Shown here: positions 11,731 to 23,289 of the stretch, piece by piece | How the letters are laid out: every line of letters begins with the position of its first letter | How positions within the stretch are numbered: the first letter of the stretch is position 1 | NCBI GenBank assembly: GCA_951213105.1 | Contig: OX578137.1 | Coordinates: forward strand, 73,776,604-73,840,603 | Direction of reading: 5' to 3' | DNA from: Amaurobius ferox | Taxonomy: Eukaryota > Arthropoda > Arachnida > Araneae > Amaurobiidae | DNA length: 64,000 bases | Notes under the pieces: model-generated | The model's input: the letters and a program-made list of their open reading frames with translations, nothing else | What the model was told of the DNA's origin: nothing | Databases searched by the model: none | Position numbers and translations under genes: made by a program

Positions 11731-13577
11731 TTCGGCCATTAATTATTTGTACGGAAAAAGAAACATACATTAAAATGAACTGCATATATAAAATGAGATT
11801 AAAAAAGGCATTCTAAATTGAGAACAAATATTTCTTTTACTGATTAATTATATAAATGTAATCACAAAAAATATGTTTAAAACAAAATGGAAAAAGTGAT
11901 CGCACCATAGCCCCAAAAGTTTTTAGTATTTTTGATTGAAGACTTTCCTGCATAATAAAATACCTCATTTAAATATTTAGTTTCATTTTTATGTGTTTTT
12001 TGTGGAAGTCATCAGCGAAATTAATCATTTTTTACATCCGATTCAATTAATATATGACAAAGAATAAAAAAAGTTTTTAAAATACTTCATTGATTTCTGT
12101 ATTCCTTTGCTTATACATAGTAGTGCTTACCCTGATTCAGATGTTATAAATAAATATTTCAATTAGTGAATTATAAAAAGTTAAACATATACTAGGTGTC
12201 CCAAAAAGATTGAAACGTGATTTAATTCTTTACCTGTTGGAGATAAGTGGGCAACGTAAATTGCAAAAATGTTGAAAGTAAGGTAGGAAATACTTATGAA
12301 AATTATTCTTATGTCTGCGTCAATCAAAGAACTGGTAATTTGTATCAATAATGATATTTTAAAAATAAGTAATTTCACACAACTATAAGATCGTTTTAAG
12401 TATTACAAATTTACATCATTTAAAATGAAGAATATTTTTGTTAAATTACTAGTATGACTCATATATTAAAGTAAAAAGAAGCAATAATGTATAGCTTAGC
12501 TTCTCATTTTTAAATCAATTTTATGCTTAATAGGCAACATAAAATTTAAATGCCTAGCATTTATATTGATACCATATATATTTCCGTAGTTTTGTTTTAC
12601 TGCACATGGCTTATAATGTGTGAAATGATTTGAAATTTTCGTAGGCGACAACTTTACAATTTTATTCAATTGAAATTCTCAGCATACTTACAGTGATCCC
12701 ATTACATGCCCTCAGATTTTCGCGTATTCCTGCTTCAGAAACATATCTGTAAAGGAATATACTAAATATATCTCAATTGAAAATGAGTTGACATACTTTT
12801 ACCTGCGAGATAGAAATATAAACAACAGGCTCATGCCCTTTGTTATACATACATTAAAGCATAAGTATTTAATGCATTTATACTTATATTTAAATGTATA
12901 ACAAGAAGAAAAATTAGTGAAATTTCAAATACAGAAAATCTTGACATACAGTTCTTGTCATTTGTTCAAAATAATATGGACTAAATGGTATGACGTTATT
13001 AATTACTCATACTAAAATGACACACCCCAGTGCTTCCAAATAACGAACCCATAGTAAACATATATATTCTCGTGAAAACTAGATTAATCTCAGTGATCGC
13101 CTTGTAAGCTTCAGTTCGCAACTGAAACCCCACATCTAAGCATAAAATATAACGATGTAAATATGTTTATTTCGCTGCAAATGTATCTAGTATGTAAAGT
13201 TTAGAATATTATAAATAATAAATAGCATGTGTATACAAAAATTTTACAAATTTACTGTTTGCTTTAATCTACTATATTTCACTAAAGTATTAGCTATTAT
13301 TAAACCTCACCATGAGGTGGTGGGTGATCTAAAACTTAAAAACAAACTCTTAGCATATAAAATAACATAACTGCAGAGCAAGAAAAAAGCAAGAAATAGC
13401 TCAATTAAACAGTCATCATTACACATAGACGTTAGAACCGGGAAGTAGATCAGTGAGCAAAAATGTCTAAAAATGTTCTCGAATTTCTCTGGTACAAGTA
13501 TAATTAGCTCCCAATTATTCGTGACAATGGGTGGCACGAGTTCTATGGATATAAAAACCCAAATTTAGCAGAAAAAA
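11731..13577. other. AT-rich stretch; isolated TIR-like motif
   Basis: At 12192-12219 the sequence ACTAGGTGTCCCAAAAAGAT resembles mariner-type terminal repeats, which often contain GGTGTCCCAAAA. No partner end or transposase is seen. The rest is unassigned. Confidence 0.35.
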
Positions 13578-13815
13578 ATTAAACCACAAAACACAAGTAT
13601 AATATAAATACTATGTTTCATTCAGTTATAGTAATTACTTGCAATTATTATTGCAAACATATAAATACATACTGTAAACGAATATTAAAACAATCCAAAT
13701 TTTACAGAAAAATTAAATTAAACAACAAAATACAAGTATAATATAAATACTTTGTTTTATTCGGTTGTAGTTATTAATTGTAATTATTACTGCAAGCATA
13801 TAAAAACTTACTGAA
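13578..13815 (+). repeat. Imperfect tandem duplication, ~130-bp unit
   Basis: Two units share ACAAGTATAATATAAATACT, TTGTTTTATTC-type words and GCAA.CATATAAA. The second unit begins near 13709. Confidence 0.55.
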
Positions 13816-15700
13816 AAGATGCTTGGTTAAATCTTCATGAAATAATTCGTTAATTGAATCTATTTTTCCTCAGCAAAACATTTTTGCTTGATCCAGGAAT
13901 GTTGTCGGAGCAAAAACATCTTATTGGCTAACAATGCATTGTCTTGTACATCAAGGTACTTGAGCAATTATAGGGATAAAAACAGATATTCTTCAAGCTC
14001 GATCCTGATCTGGCCGTACATCAAACTTCTCTAAACCCTTGGGAGTGTTGTACTGTCTGGAGTCTTTGGAAATGTTAACATAGCCTTACAAAGATTTTCA
14101 TATAATTAAAGTGTCATTGATTTTCTCTTTTTCATCGCGGAAGATGAACTGGCAAAAGATGAAAAGGACAGAATATTGTCCTTTTGTATTAGAATGTCAC
14201 GAACCGGGGTTTCTTCTATTTCGAATTTTTAACAAATATATTTTCTGGTATACCCTTATGCCGAATTTATCAGCAATTTCAAGTGTCTGATCAATCGTCA
14301 AATTGGCGATGTATGATTAGAGATCTTATATTTTGGAGACTAAATATATTGCCACAAGATCATGGATAATCCACATATGGGGATAAACAACTCAAGAATC
14401 ATTGGAGTTGACTGTATGTTCTTCAAACCTGATAACAACTTAGGGTATTATTTTAGCACAGTTTATCGTTAACAAAATTGTAAGTGCTCAAGATTACATA
14501 GCAGTGACTTCCATCTATAATAGTGTGTTGAATAAATGTACGAGTGATCAAGTGATTTTGAAGCACTAACAGTGGACTATAAATTTACAGTCATAACTAC
14601 AATGCTAATGTAAATAAACTTTAAGCAAGTTGATATAGCTTTGGTATCCAAATTCGGAGATAAAAAGTTATCCCTTTCTCAGTAAAGAAAAGCACACAGC
14701 AGTTGAACCAATACATTCAAATGTTATTTATGATATGGCCTTGTGTTGAAGAAAACATTAATTCCCTTTAGATATTAATAAATGATGCAATCTTAATTTA
14801 AATAAATATATGTGTCGCATATGGCAAAAGTTTCATATATTTTACAATGACAAACACTTGTTCGTCCGTAACTTTTTTATACAGTGAGAGTTACCTCGTT
14901 AATTTTTTGATTAAGCAATACAAGTTAAACACTGAATAGTTGAAACTCCATCTCATGAAGCTGAAGAAGGAGTTAAACACCCTGTTAAGAAAAAACCAAA
15001 ATCGTATGAGACAATAAGTCAGATGGCTGTAAGGTAAGGGTACTACAGCGTTGTATGTATTTGTATGGGAAATGTCTGGTATACATTAAATAACATTAAT
15101 ATGAACTGTTAATTTCGAAAAAATAAATTATCAGTGGAACGTGAATTATCTCTTAAATAATAAAATATGCCCCTTCATACTCAAATTTATTTTTCTTCGC
15201 TAATCTAATTCTGTGTTTCATGTTTGATTTTGCATGCTTTCCTTTCTATCAAAAAATCATAAAATTACTAGAACTCTCAGAAAGTTTATCCTTAAAGTGA
15301 TATTCTCACATATCAATAGAATAAATTTTTTTCGCTTGAAGGTCCTATAGTTAAGTACCTCTCATTGCGGACAATCGTACATAGGTCAAACTAAATGCAT
15401 TTTAAAGTACCGCTTAACATCAAAATTACGTAAAAAATAATTAATTGATAAATTTCCTATTGCTAATCGGTTTGGGATGGCAATTCATTGGTTTGTATTT
15501 TCTTTTTAAGTTTTTCATATTAATAAAATTCCAGTAATCCAGTTAATTGCTTTTCAATGACTCCATATCTCACCGAAATATGGCATGATCATAACTACTT
15601 CTTTGAGTTTATATTTTCTGTCTTTTATCTCTTCTCATTTACGTCTTATGTGCATATTTCCTTGTTTTCTCTATTTTCCATGTTTTAGTTCCTTTCTGTG
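13816..15700. other. AT-rich stretch without recognised gene
   Basis: No convincing coding, RNA or repeat signal was found. Short segments of higher complexity (13990-14180) carry stops in all frames. Confidence 0.4.
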
Positions 15701-15715
15701 CCACTAGGTGGCGCC
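15701..15715 (+). promoter_or_regulatory. CTCF-like binding site
   Basis: CCACTAGGTGGCGCC fits every position of the commonly used CTCF core CCASYAGRKGGCRSY, and also the Drosophila CTCF core AGGTGGCGC. CTCF is a conserved insulator protein in bilaterians. A single match in 64 kb can arise by chance. Confidence 0.35.
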
Positions 15716-17125
15716 ATTCTGTTGAGATATCGTTTTGCCGCTTCAGTTTAGCCGATATAGCCTCGAGCTTATTTGGCCTTTCTGGTCCAGACTTTTTGCA
15801 CTAAAGAAGGAAAACCAATTGATTTTTTAAACGTATGCATACTTATTTGTTTTGATTTCCATCGCATTTAGTTGTAAAAAAGTTTATTATTAATTGTGCT
15901 CAACGTCACGTGCTTTTCTAATAATTTATGTTTATTTTAATATCTCAGTGACATGTATGCGAAAGCGAATTTAAACAATGCCGAACAGTCCGTTTCCTTG
16001 CATATAACTCATTTAAAATAACACTAAATTTAGGCGTTGCACATGATAACAATTACAAAAATTGTTATTAGTTCAAATTTAGTTAAATATTGCCATTAAA
16101 ATATAAAATATTTAAACAAATCTTTAGAAAGTTTTTTTTTAAAGCCGACTATGCCCTATTTCAAACAATAAGTTGATATGTGGTTTATATTTTTGTCCCA
16201 AGTATTAACCTAGTTCTCGAATGCAGAACACATAAAGTTTACGTAAATAAATATAAATTAATTACACTCGTTGCCATTTAACCAACGACATGTCATATTA
16301 TTCCAGTTCCAAAAATAATGAATAGCATCCACTGCCATTTTTAACTGACACGTTTACTGTCACGTTTAAAAAACAATAAACAGAACTGGCATATAATAAT
16401 TGCAATATTAACAAAATTATCAAGCATTTCAAAATATAAATAGAAATACTTTCATTCTTCTATAATTAAATCAACCCTAAATAAGCAGTTATATTGTATT
16501 CAAACGTCAAAAGACATAAAGAATTCACATTTCACTGTAGTTTTAAAAGAATTTATTTCACACATATGGCTTGCAGAGATGGCAGGTATTTATTCATCAA
16601 TTTTGAAACCATTTCAACATTCTAGGTGTTTCTATTTTGTTACGTGAAGAAGATTGATTTAGCTACATATTATTTATTTAAAATATTTTTATTACACAAA
16701 ATGGTATTGGAAAAATAAGTGATTTATTAAAATACCAGACATTTTTATACAGAATCCAGCAAGGAAACGGAGGATTGTTTGATACGAAGCTTGATCCGAT
16801 TATTTTAATCGGTAAACATATAAAATCTGTTGATTTACAGACTAGGGAAAAGTGCTTAATTTTTCCAACATTTTATTCGAAAATGGAAACATAATTATAA
16901 ACATACATTTTTAAAATATGACATAGAAATAGCCTTTAAAAATGCAGTATTTAAATTTAAAAAAATGATATCACAAGCTAATATTCACCGTTCTCGAGAT
17001 ACTGTATATTTTTTATCTAATACAGAAACATTCACCAACAGTAAATATCATCATTACTCTAAATATATGTATACTACTATTTAAGCTTGTACAAGACAAG
17101 GAAAATAAATTCTTAAAAGTTAAAG
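15716..17125. other. AT-rich stretch without recognised gene
   Basis: Nothing recognisable. Only short open frames. Confidence 0.4.
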
Positions 17126-17142
17126 TTACACATTTGTTAGCC

Positions 17143-17370
17143 AATGTGGTGGCCGAGCGGTCAAAGAGGCAGGCGTTTCCTCGTGATGGCTCGGCTGCCA
17201 GATTGCGGGTTCGAGTCCCGCCTGCGGGCATGGATGCTGTAATGTCTTGCTGTAATTTGGGGCAGAAGTCAGACTTCTACCTTCGGGTGCCCCGGGTCAT
17301 TAGACTAAACAGAAGCAGTGCACACATTCTTCCTTAAATGTAATGTTAGGGACACAACAACAACACATTT
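17143..17370 (+). repeat. tRNA-derived SINE
   Basis: The head has a perfect Pol III A box (TGGCCGAGCGG, 17150-17160) and a perfect B box (GGTTCGAGTCC, 17208-17218), as in Leu/Ser-type tRNAs. The acceptor arms do not pair, so it is not a working tRNA gene. A tRNA-unrelated body follows (AGAAGTCAGACTTCTACC is a small inverted repeat) and ends in ACAACAACAACAC. ACACATTT flanks both sides (17128-17135 and 17363-17370) and is a possible target-site duplication. Confidence 0.75.
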
Positions 17371-17444
17371 TTTATTTTATAATATTTTTTTAATTTTATT
17401 TAACAATATATGATGCTTAGAGTCAAAAACTACAGTCTTAATAG

Positions 17445-17830
17445 AGTCTTAATCTAATATCAGGTTCCTTTAGGTTCGGTCTAATTGTAGATATTTCAAA
17501 AGTGAAAACATTCAGCCTTTTAAGCCATAGGAAGAATGTGGAAGTTGTAGAAATACTTTTCGAAAATCAAATTCAATTCTCGTCCTCAGAGGGCAAATTG
17601 AAAATATGTCCTGTTAGGTTCTTTCTCATAGTCGATATTATAAACGTGCAAATATTCAACCTTCTATGTCACAGAAAGGGGAGAGGACTTCTGGCGGTTC
17701 ATTATGCTTTAGAAAATCACCTCATTTCATATGACTCTCTGGGGAGAAGTGAAAAATCATGTTCAACTAAGTGTTCACCGGCAGTCGATAGTATATAGGT
17801 ACAAAGACTGAGATTTCTGGGTCACTAAGG
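17445..17830 (+). repeat. Codon-phased tandem repeat, three units of 48-51 codons
   Basis: An open frame from 17445 to 17798 contains LIVDISKVKTFSLLSHRK (from 17484) and then LIVDIINVQIFNLLCHRK (from 17628). A third, decayed unit begins VDSI at 17784 and continues after a stop with VQRLRFLGH. Unit starts are 144 and 153 bases apart, both multiples of three. I do not recognise the peptide. There is no splice or start context strong enough to call a gene. It may be a relic of a repeat-protein exon or simply a tandem repeat whose period happens to be divisible by three. Confidence 0.45.
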
Positions 17831-19254
17831 GCTCTTCTGGTGGATATTACTTAAGCAAACCTTGATATGGAAAAACTGTTCGCCCTTCCCTTTTCTTTGC
17901 TCACGAAAAGAAAAGTATAATTCAGTTGCTTTAGCTTCTTTTTCATGTTTGATACTTTAAGTGTGTAAATTTCTAGTTATCTTGGTATCCAAAGGTTTCT
18001 GTGATTCCTGAAAAGACGGACACACGTCTAATAATTTATTATACAAGTACTTTTAACCAGAAATGTATTGGCACTCTTGCTTAAGGAATTAAGTCTAAAA
18101 CTCTACAAAATTCTTCGTGCTTGCTTGCAATAATAATGCCTAAAACTCTACATGGATATTCATAAAATATCTGCATTATTAAATAGTTATCTCGAAGGAA
18201 AATTGGATAGAGCTTCTAATTTTATTTTAACATTTGTATTGAGATATTTCTATATAAGTATACTCTTAATAATCCAAAGTAAAGTCTGAACGAGGTATTT
18301 AATTTAAACAGAATTGCGTATTCCTTCTATATCAGTAATGAGATAAGAACTTTTACCCGAATGGGAAGCAATTTGAAAATATTATTCGCGAAATCTGCAT
18401 GAATAAGAATTAACTCAATTCCCATTAATACGGATGGAAGTTCTGTTATAAAAAAACGCATGTGCCAAAACTGATTAGATTGGGAACTGACTGAATACTT
18501 TCATTTCGATGTAATGGCATTGAAGTTATGATTAAACTTAATTCATTACCTTGAAGCTCTTACATTAATATAGATGTTGATAAAACTTCTGTATTAACGA
18601 AATATAATTTTATTTTGCATATTTATAAAATAATTTTGCTGTAGAAGTTGGTAGTACTTGTGACCGATTTAATAAAAGTGCATGCACAAATTTGGACGAA
18701 ATTTTTGGTATTAATTGTATTTGTAAAATCTTTATATTTGATACAAATCTCTTCAAATACAGAACATGTTATGATCTGGCGGTATATATATTTTCTAAAT
18801 ATCTTTACTATAGCCGGTAAAAAAATATTTTGCAAAAATAACTTCAAATCCTGCCATTTTATCAAGATTTAATCTATGGTATTTTATACTTACATAAAGA
18901 TTAGGAGCAATATTTATGATTTAAATAAATGTTTCAATCTATGCATTATACAAACATTAATCTATTTTAAAAATCTCGAATGTAAAATGTTTAATAAAAA
19001 GATATTTTTACTAAGTATATAGTAACTATGCATTTTGGTATTTAAGGCTTTATCGTTATGTCACTGTGGTACACTTATAAGAACAATAATACTTTAAATA
19101 GCTTTTTAGACATATTAATTTAGTAAGATTGACATGGCCGTAAATTCGTATTAGTGTAACTTATTATTATTAAACGCATTGCGTTCTTTGTCGCTATTAA
19201 AACCCACCATTATTTTCTTTAACGTGAGTTCTGTAAAGGAATATTAATTAATAT
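17831..19254. other. AT-rich stretch without recognised gene
   Basis: No recognised signal. Opposed open frames at 18623-18872 are mutual shadows in AT-rich sequence. Confidence 0.4.
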
Positions 19255-19775
19255 ACTACTAAATTAATTGCACCATTTTAATTTTAACAATAAATCATTT
19301 ATTAACAACATAAAATACTTAATCTCTTAATTACAACAATTATTACTCTTGTTCGCGTCGAAGAGAGACAATGAGAGACTATTAGTTAAAATGCCTAAAA
19401 TGTATTTAGGACCTGCAATATTATTTGAGGAACACATACCTTCAAGGCTGTCTTGGCTTGGTCACCAGCACGTACTTAATGTTGCTTATTTTACTAGAAT
19501 TAACTCGAAGTATTATTCACACACACGTAATTCGCTGATCATATTGTACTGCTAATGGCTAGGTGTTAATATCGAACACTCGTACTTATGTCATTCTCTT
19601 AGTCTGTTCTCTGGAAGTATCCTCGTTCTGTTTCTCCGTTCTTATGTCATTCTATTAGTCTACACATCTATAGTCGTACAGTAACATTCCTATATTATTA
19701 TTTTTTTAGAAATTCATACCATGTCCATTTCTAAAAATTCATTCATTGTTAATTTTAACAAATTTACACCATGAT
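19255..19775 (-). repeat. 3' LTR, truncated at its start
   Basis: Nearly collinear with 23290-23795: shared words include GCAATATTATTTGA, CTTGGCTTGGTCACCAGCAC and TCTGTTCTCTGGAAGTATCC. It stops matching after AATTTTAACAAAT at about 19771, whereas the other LTR continues for about 440 bp more. Confidence 0.7.
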
Positions 19776-19916
19776 TATTTTTTGAAAATTCCGTCATTAT
19801 TATTTTGTTTTAGAAATTCATATCATTATCCATTTTTTCAATTTTGTAAATTCATTCAGGATTCCTTGCCCGATCATTTTTATTTGATTCATTTTGATTT
19901 GTTATTTTTATATCTC

Positions 19917-20858
19917 TCACATTTTACAATTTTTTAAGAACCAATCATCCATACAATTTGAATTCCTAAATATTTTTGATCTCATGAAAAAATTTGAATC
20001 AAGCTCTTCTTCATTTTGTTCATGCATGTCACTTCCATTTGTGTTTTGAATTTGTATCTCATTTAACAACTTTAATTTTTGAATAACATATTCTTTATAC
20101 TTGCTTTCATTTTCATATACTTCTGAAGCTATTTTTTGAACATCATTAACTTCATTATTAATTTCATTATTATCCCTTATTATATTCTCATTTTCATTTT
20201 GAAAATTTTTACTGCCATTTGCATTTTGCATTTCTTGAAAATTAACATTTTCATTTTCATTATCCATAACTTCCATTATTTTATTATCATCTGAATTTTG
20301 ACAATTTTTAGTAGCATTAATTGAGGTTTGCATTTTTTGAATATTAACATGTACATTTTCATTTATCATAACATCCATTATTTTATTTTCAAGTGAATTC
20401 TGACTATTTTCATTATCATGATTTTTATTTTCATCTTGAATATCTAGCAAAATTTTATTTTCATTTGCATTTTGAATTTTTTGAAAATAAACATTTTCAT
20501 TTTCCATAATATCCCTTATTTTATTCTCCTCTGAATTTTGACAATTTTCCGCCTCATGATTTTTATTTTGACTTTGAATTTCTGCCAACATTTTATTTTC
20601 ATTTGCATTATGTACTTTTTGAAATTTAACATGTTCACTTCGTATATTTTCATGATCAATATTTTCAAAATTCTTATCAACTTTTTGATTTTGCACATTT
20701 TGGATATCCGTATCTTTACTTCTAGGCTGAATATTTTCATTCTTATTTTGAACATTTTCAATTTGTACATTTTGTACAGTATAACATTTTTTTGATTGAA
20801 TCTGAATTATTTCACCGTTACCGTTATATTTATTTACATTTTGTACCTTTTGTGCCAT
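19917..20858 (-). CDS. Asn/Gln/Glu/Lys-rich repeat ORF inside the LTR element (313 codons)
   Basis: The longest open frame in the window: 313 codons from ATG without a stop, on the same strand as gag. It is unrecognised. The middle holds about four imperfect repeats of 40-50 residues with the words QNSEENKI, NENVYFQKIQNANENKIL and NKNH. Composition is dominated by N, Q, E, K, I and V. No catalytic, zinc-finger or membrane motif is visible. The charged, repeated heptad-like spacing of hydrophobic residues would suit a coiled coil or disordered linker. It sits where pol would begin, downstream of gag. Upstream, the same type of sequence continues with stops (20860-21048), so this may be the surviving part of a longer frame. 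Low-complexity DNA can keep a frame open by chance, so expression is unproven. Confidence 0.45.
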   Translation of the reverse strand: MAQKVQNVNKYNGNGEIIQIQSKKCYTVQNVQIENVQNKNENIQPRSKDTDIQNVQNQKVDKNFENIDHENIRSEHVKFQKVHNANENKMLAEIQSQNKNHEAENCQNSEENKIRDIMENENVYFQKIQNANENKILLDIQDENKNHDNENSQNSLENKIMDVMINENVHVNIQKMQTSINATKNCQNSDDNKIMEVMDNENENVNFQEMQNANGSKNFQNENENIIRDNNEINNEVNDVQKIASEVYENESKYKEYVIQKLKLLNEIQIQNTNGSDMHEQNEEELDSNFFMRSKIFRNSNCMDDWFLKNCKM

Positions 20859-21048
20859 ATGACATTTTTTTACGGGAATTTCCTTTATTTCACTGTGTTA
20901 TATTTTTCCATCAATTCTTCCGCACTCTGTACATTTTGTTCTATTTAACATTGGGTAGCGTGAATTTCAATTGGTTCATCTTTCATGCTATATTTATTTC
21001 TAATGAACAATTTATTTTTTCTCCAAGTTTTATTACTCGAAAGGATCC

Positions 21049-21483
21049 CTAAAATCTATCTTTTAACATATTGGGTTTGTTTTCCTCTTTCAAAAATACG
21101 GTATCTCTGATTTGCATTTCTTCGTTAGTAATTCCTTTGAAATTTTTAATCACTCCTACTTTCATATTTTTATTTAACCTAATTTTAATCTTCTTTTGGT
21201 TACTTATTACAATATTTATTTTGTTATTTTTTATTACAGTTCGAATTGCACCAAATAGAAAAATAATTTTTGCGTGTTTTGTTGGGATAAAGATCACCTC
21301 TTTATCCTGAGTTTCCAGGTCAATATTGAATTCCTCTGCTACCAAATGACCTGGCTGCAAAGCAATCCTGCGTGAGAGCGTGACATGGACCTGGATCAAG
21401 ATTTGACTCTTAACACATTCTTTTTCATCAAAATCATTAATGTTTTCATTTTTAGGAAATTTGAAATTATCGACATGTGTCAT
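21049..21483 (-). CDS. Gag-pol linker region of the LTR element (144 codons)
   Basis: Open frame of 144 codons with QPGHLVAEEFNI, KEVIFIPTKHAK, FGAIRTVIKNNKINIVISN and KNMKVGVI. I read this as the region that in some Gypsy elements lies between protease and RT (a beta-rich segment, often with VxIP or GxV words), but no family match is certain. No protease active site (D-T/S-G) precedes it: the minus-strand frame at 21484-21830 yields lysine/asparagine-rich peptide such as KKPIVIQDKEKGIFEF, interrupted by stops. The segment is followed by decayed repeat sequence and then the 313-codon frame. It is probably a relic. Confidence 0.4.
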   Translation of the reverse strand: MTHVDNFKFPKNENINDFDEKECVKSQILIQVHVTLSRRIALQPGHLVAEEFNIDLETQDKEVIFIPTKHAKIIFLFGAIRTVIKNNKINIVISNQKKIKIRLNKNMKVGVIKNFKGITNEEMQIRDTVFLKEENKPNMLKDRF

Positions 21484-21830
21484 ATTTTGACTGTAACAAT
21501 AACCATTTTTAAATTTTCATTAAACTCAAATATGCCTTTTTCTTTATCTTGTATGACAATTGGCTTTTTCACACTAGTCATAGTTTTAAAATTATTTTCT
21601 GTATCAACATTTTTATTATTTTTATGAATCTGTGGCTACCTTTAAATTATGGCTACCTTTATGAATCTGTTTCTTATCACTTTGCGAAACTTTACAACTA
21701 GTTTCTTTAATTTTAATTTCAACCTCATCTTTATCGATATGAGTCGATTTTGAGTTTATTTCATCATTTAAATTTAATTTCGCATTGCGCGCATTACTTT
21801 TATTTTTAATAAATTATTTATCTATTTAGT

Positions 21831-22890
21831 TTAAATGCCCACGATTTTGACTGATGCTGCGGTTTCTTTCTTGCCTCTCAAACCTTTCTTTCGCAAACGT
21901 TTCGGTATTTGTATTATACCTTTTATTTCTTTCCGTATTTCTTTCACTAAATCCGCTGTTTTGCGTGTTACCAAATCCGTTACTTTGCCTATTTCTAAAT
22001 CAGTTACTCTATTGATTTCTAAATTCACATCTTTTCTCTCATACTTATTTTCTCCGTAACTTTTGTGTGCATTTTGATTGTGCCAACAGGTAGCAAAATA
22101 GAGCCTTTTTTCCGCATCTTATGCAATATATCATTTTATTTTTTGTTTCTTCATGCCTTTCATATTTTAATTGCTGAGGTTCAAATTTTAAATTTCTTAA
22201 CTGCCTTTACATTCCTCCATCATTAAACTTTTTTCCTATATTTTCATTGCGATAAATCGCATTAACTTCTGTACTGTCGCAATCCTCCAAAATTGTCTCT
22301 AAGTGTTCCGCATATTTAACCGCCTTTTCAAAATCTTGTATATTCAATTTCTTAATTTCAAATGTCAGATCTTGTCTTAAAGCTTCCATAAATTTTGAAA
22401 ACATTAAATTATCTTTTATTTCCCAATTCTCATCATTCGCATAAGTGTTCCCTAAAAATTCATTTATCGGATTTGAAATTTCCAATGCTAACTCCGATAC
22501 TTTCATTCCTGGCGTCATTTTAATTTCATTTAAATTTGTCCACTTTTACAGCATTGTAAGAGGTGTTTTAAATTGTTTCATTAATATTTGTTTTATTTCT
22601 TCAATATTATCTGGTTTTTGCAGTTCCCGTTTCATTGACAAAAATCCATGCGCTTTATAGTTTAACCGAGTTTTCAAAATTACCACCTTATTTTCCGCCC
22701 ACCATTCGGCCATTTTTGCAACATTTTCAAATTGCGCGATAAAAGATTCGACATCCTCGTCTTTCCGTCCATTAAACACTGACAATAAATTTACCAATCC
22801 AAAAGTATCCATTTTTACCCTTGGATTTTCACTAATCCCTATTTGCGACCTCCGAGGTAATTTCTGTCGTCTAGAATTTCTCTGCGCCAT
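21831..22890 (-). pseudogene. Gag of the LTR element (capsid and nucleocapsid), two stops
   Basis: Starts with ATG at 22890 (MAQRNSRRQKLPRR) and continues with GLVNLLSVFNGRKDEDVESF, FENVAKMAEWW and LKTRLNYKAHGFL. This follows the retrotransposon Gag pattern (F.G....v..fi..fe..a....W......l...L.g.A). One in-frame stop lies at about 22546, then the same frame resumes with GMKVSELALEISN and LRQDLTFEIKKLNIQDFEKA, typical of the capsid C-terminal half. A second stop lies at 22207. The nucleocapsid begins with YCIRCGKK (about 22128) as half of a CCHC zinc knuckle, the remainder being in a shifted frame (FATCWHNQNAHK). An Asn/Arg-rich tail runs to 21831. Gag packages the element RNA. With the stops it is not functional as it stands. 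Confidence 0.7.
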
Positions 22891-23289
22891 TTAAAACCAA
22901 TGTCTCCCTTCCAAAATCCTAACTTAATAGCACTAAATACACAATTCAAAATACTACACATCAAACACTTCTACATGCACGCATTCTTAATATTAATCAA
23001 TTTTTCAAACATTATTTTCAATTTCTTCAAATATATTCAAATCATAACTTGCTGAATGTGCATATTTAATTATATCGCAATGCTTAAATCTGGTCATCAT
23101 ATGCTCCTCCATTAAAATTATTTATATCCTTATTTAAATTAGTTTTATCAACCTCAACAATATTCATTAAAATTTTCATTTAAATTTTGAACTCACACCA
23201 AAGAGTCACGGAAACCAAATGTGGTACAGAAAAACAAACATTTTGAATAAAATTATTCACCATACAACTACCACAAATACTGCAGCATT
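22891..23289 (-). other. 5' leader of the LTR element
   Basis: Non-coding stretch between the 5' LTR and the gag ATG. A primer-binding site was not identified with confidence. Confidence 0.4.

Noticed and set aside
20516..21052. Phe/Ile/Lys-rich frames on both strands over the LTR element
   Set aside because: They are shadows of the Asn/Gln-rich frame in low-complexity DNA.
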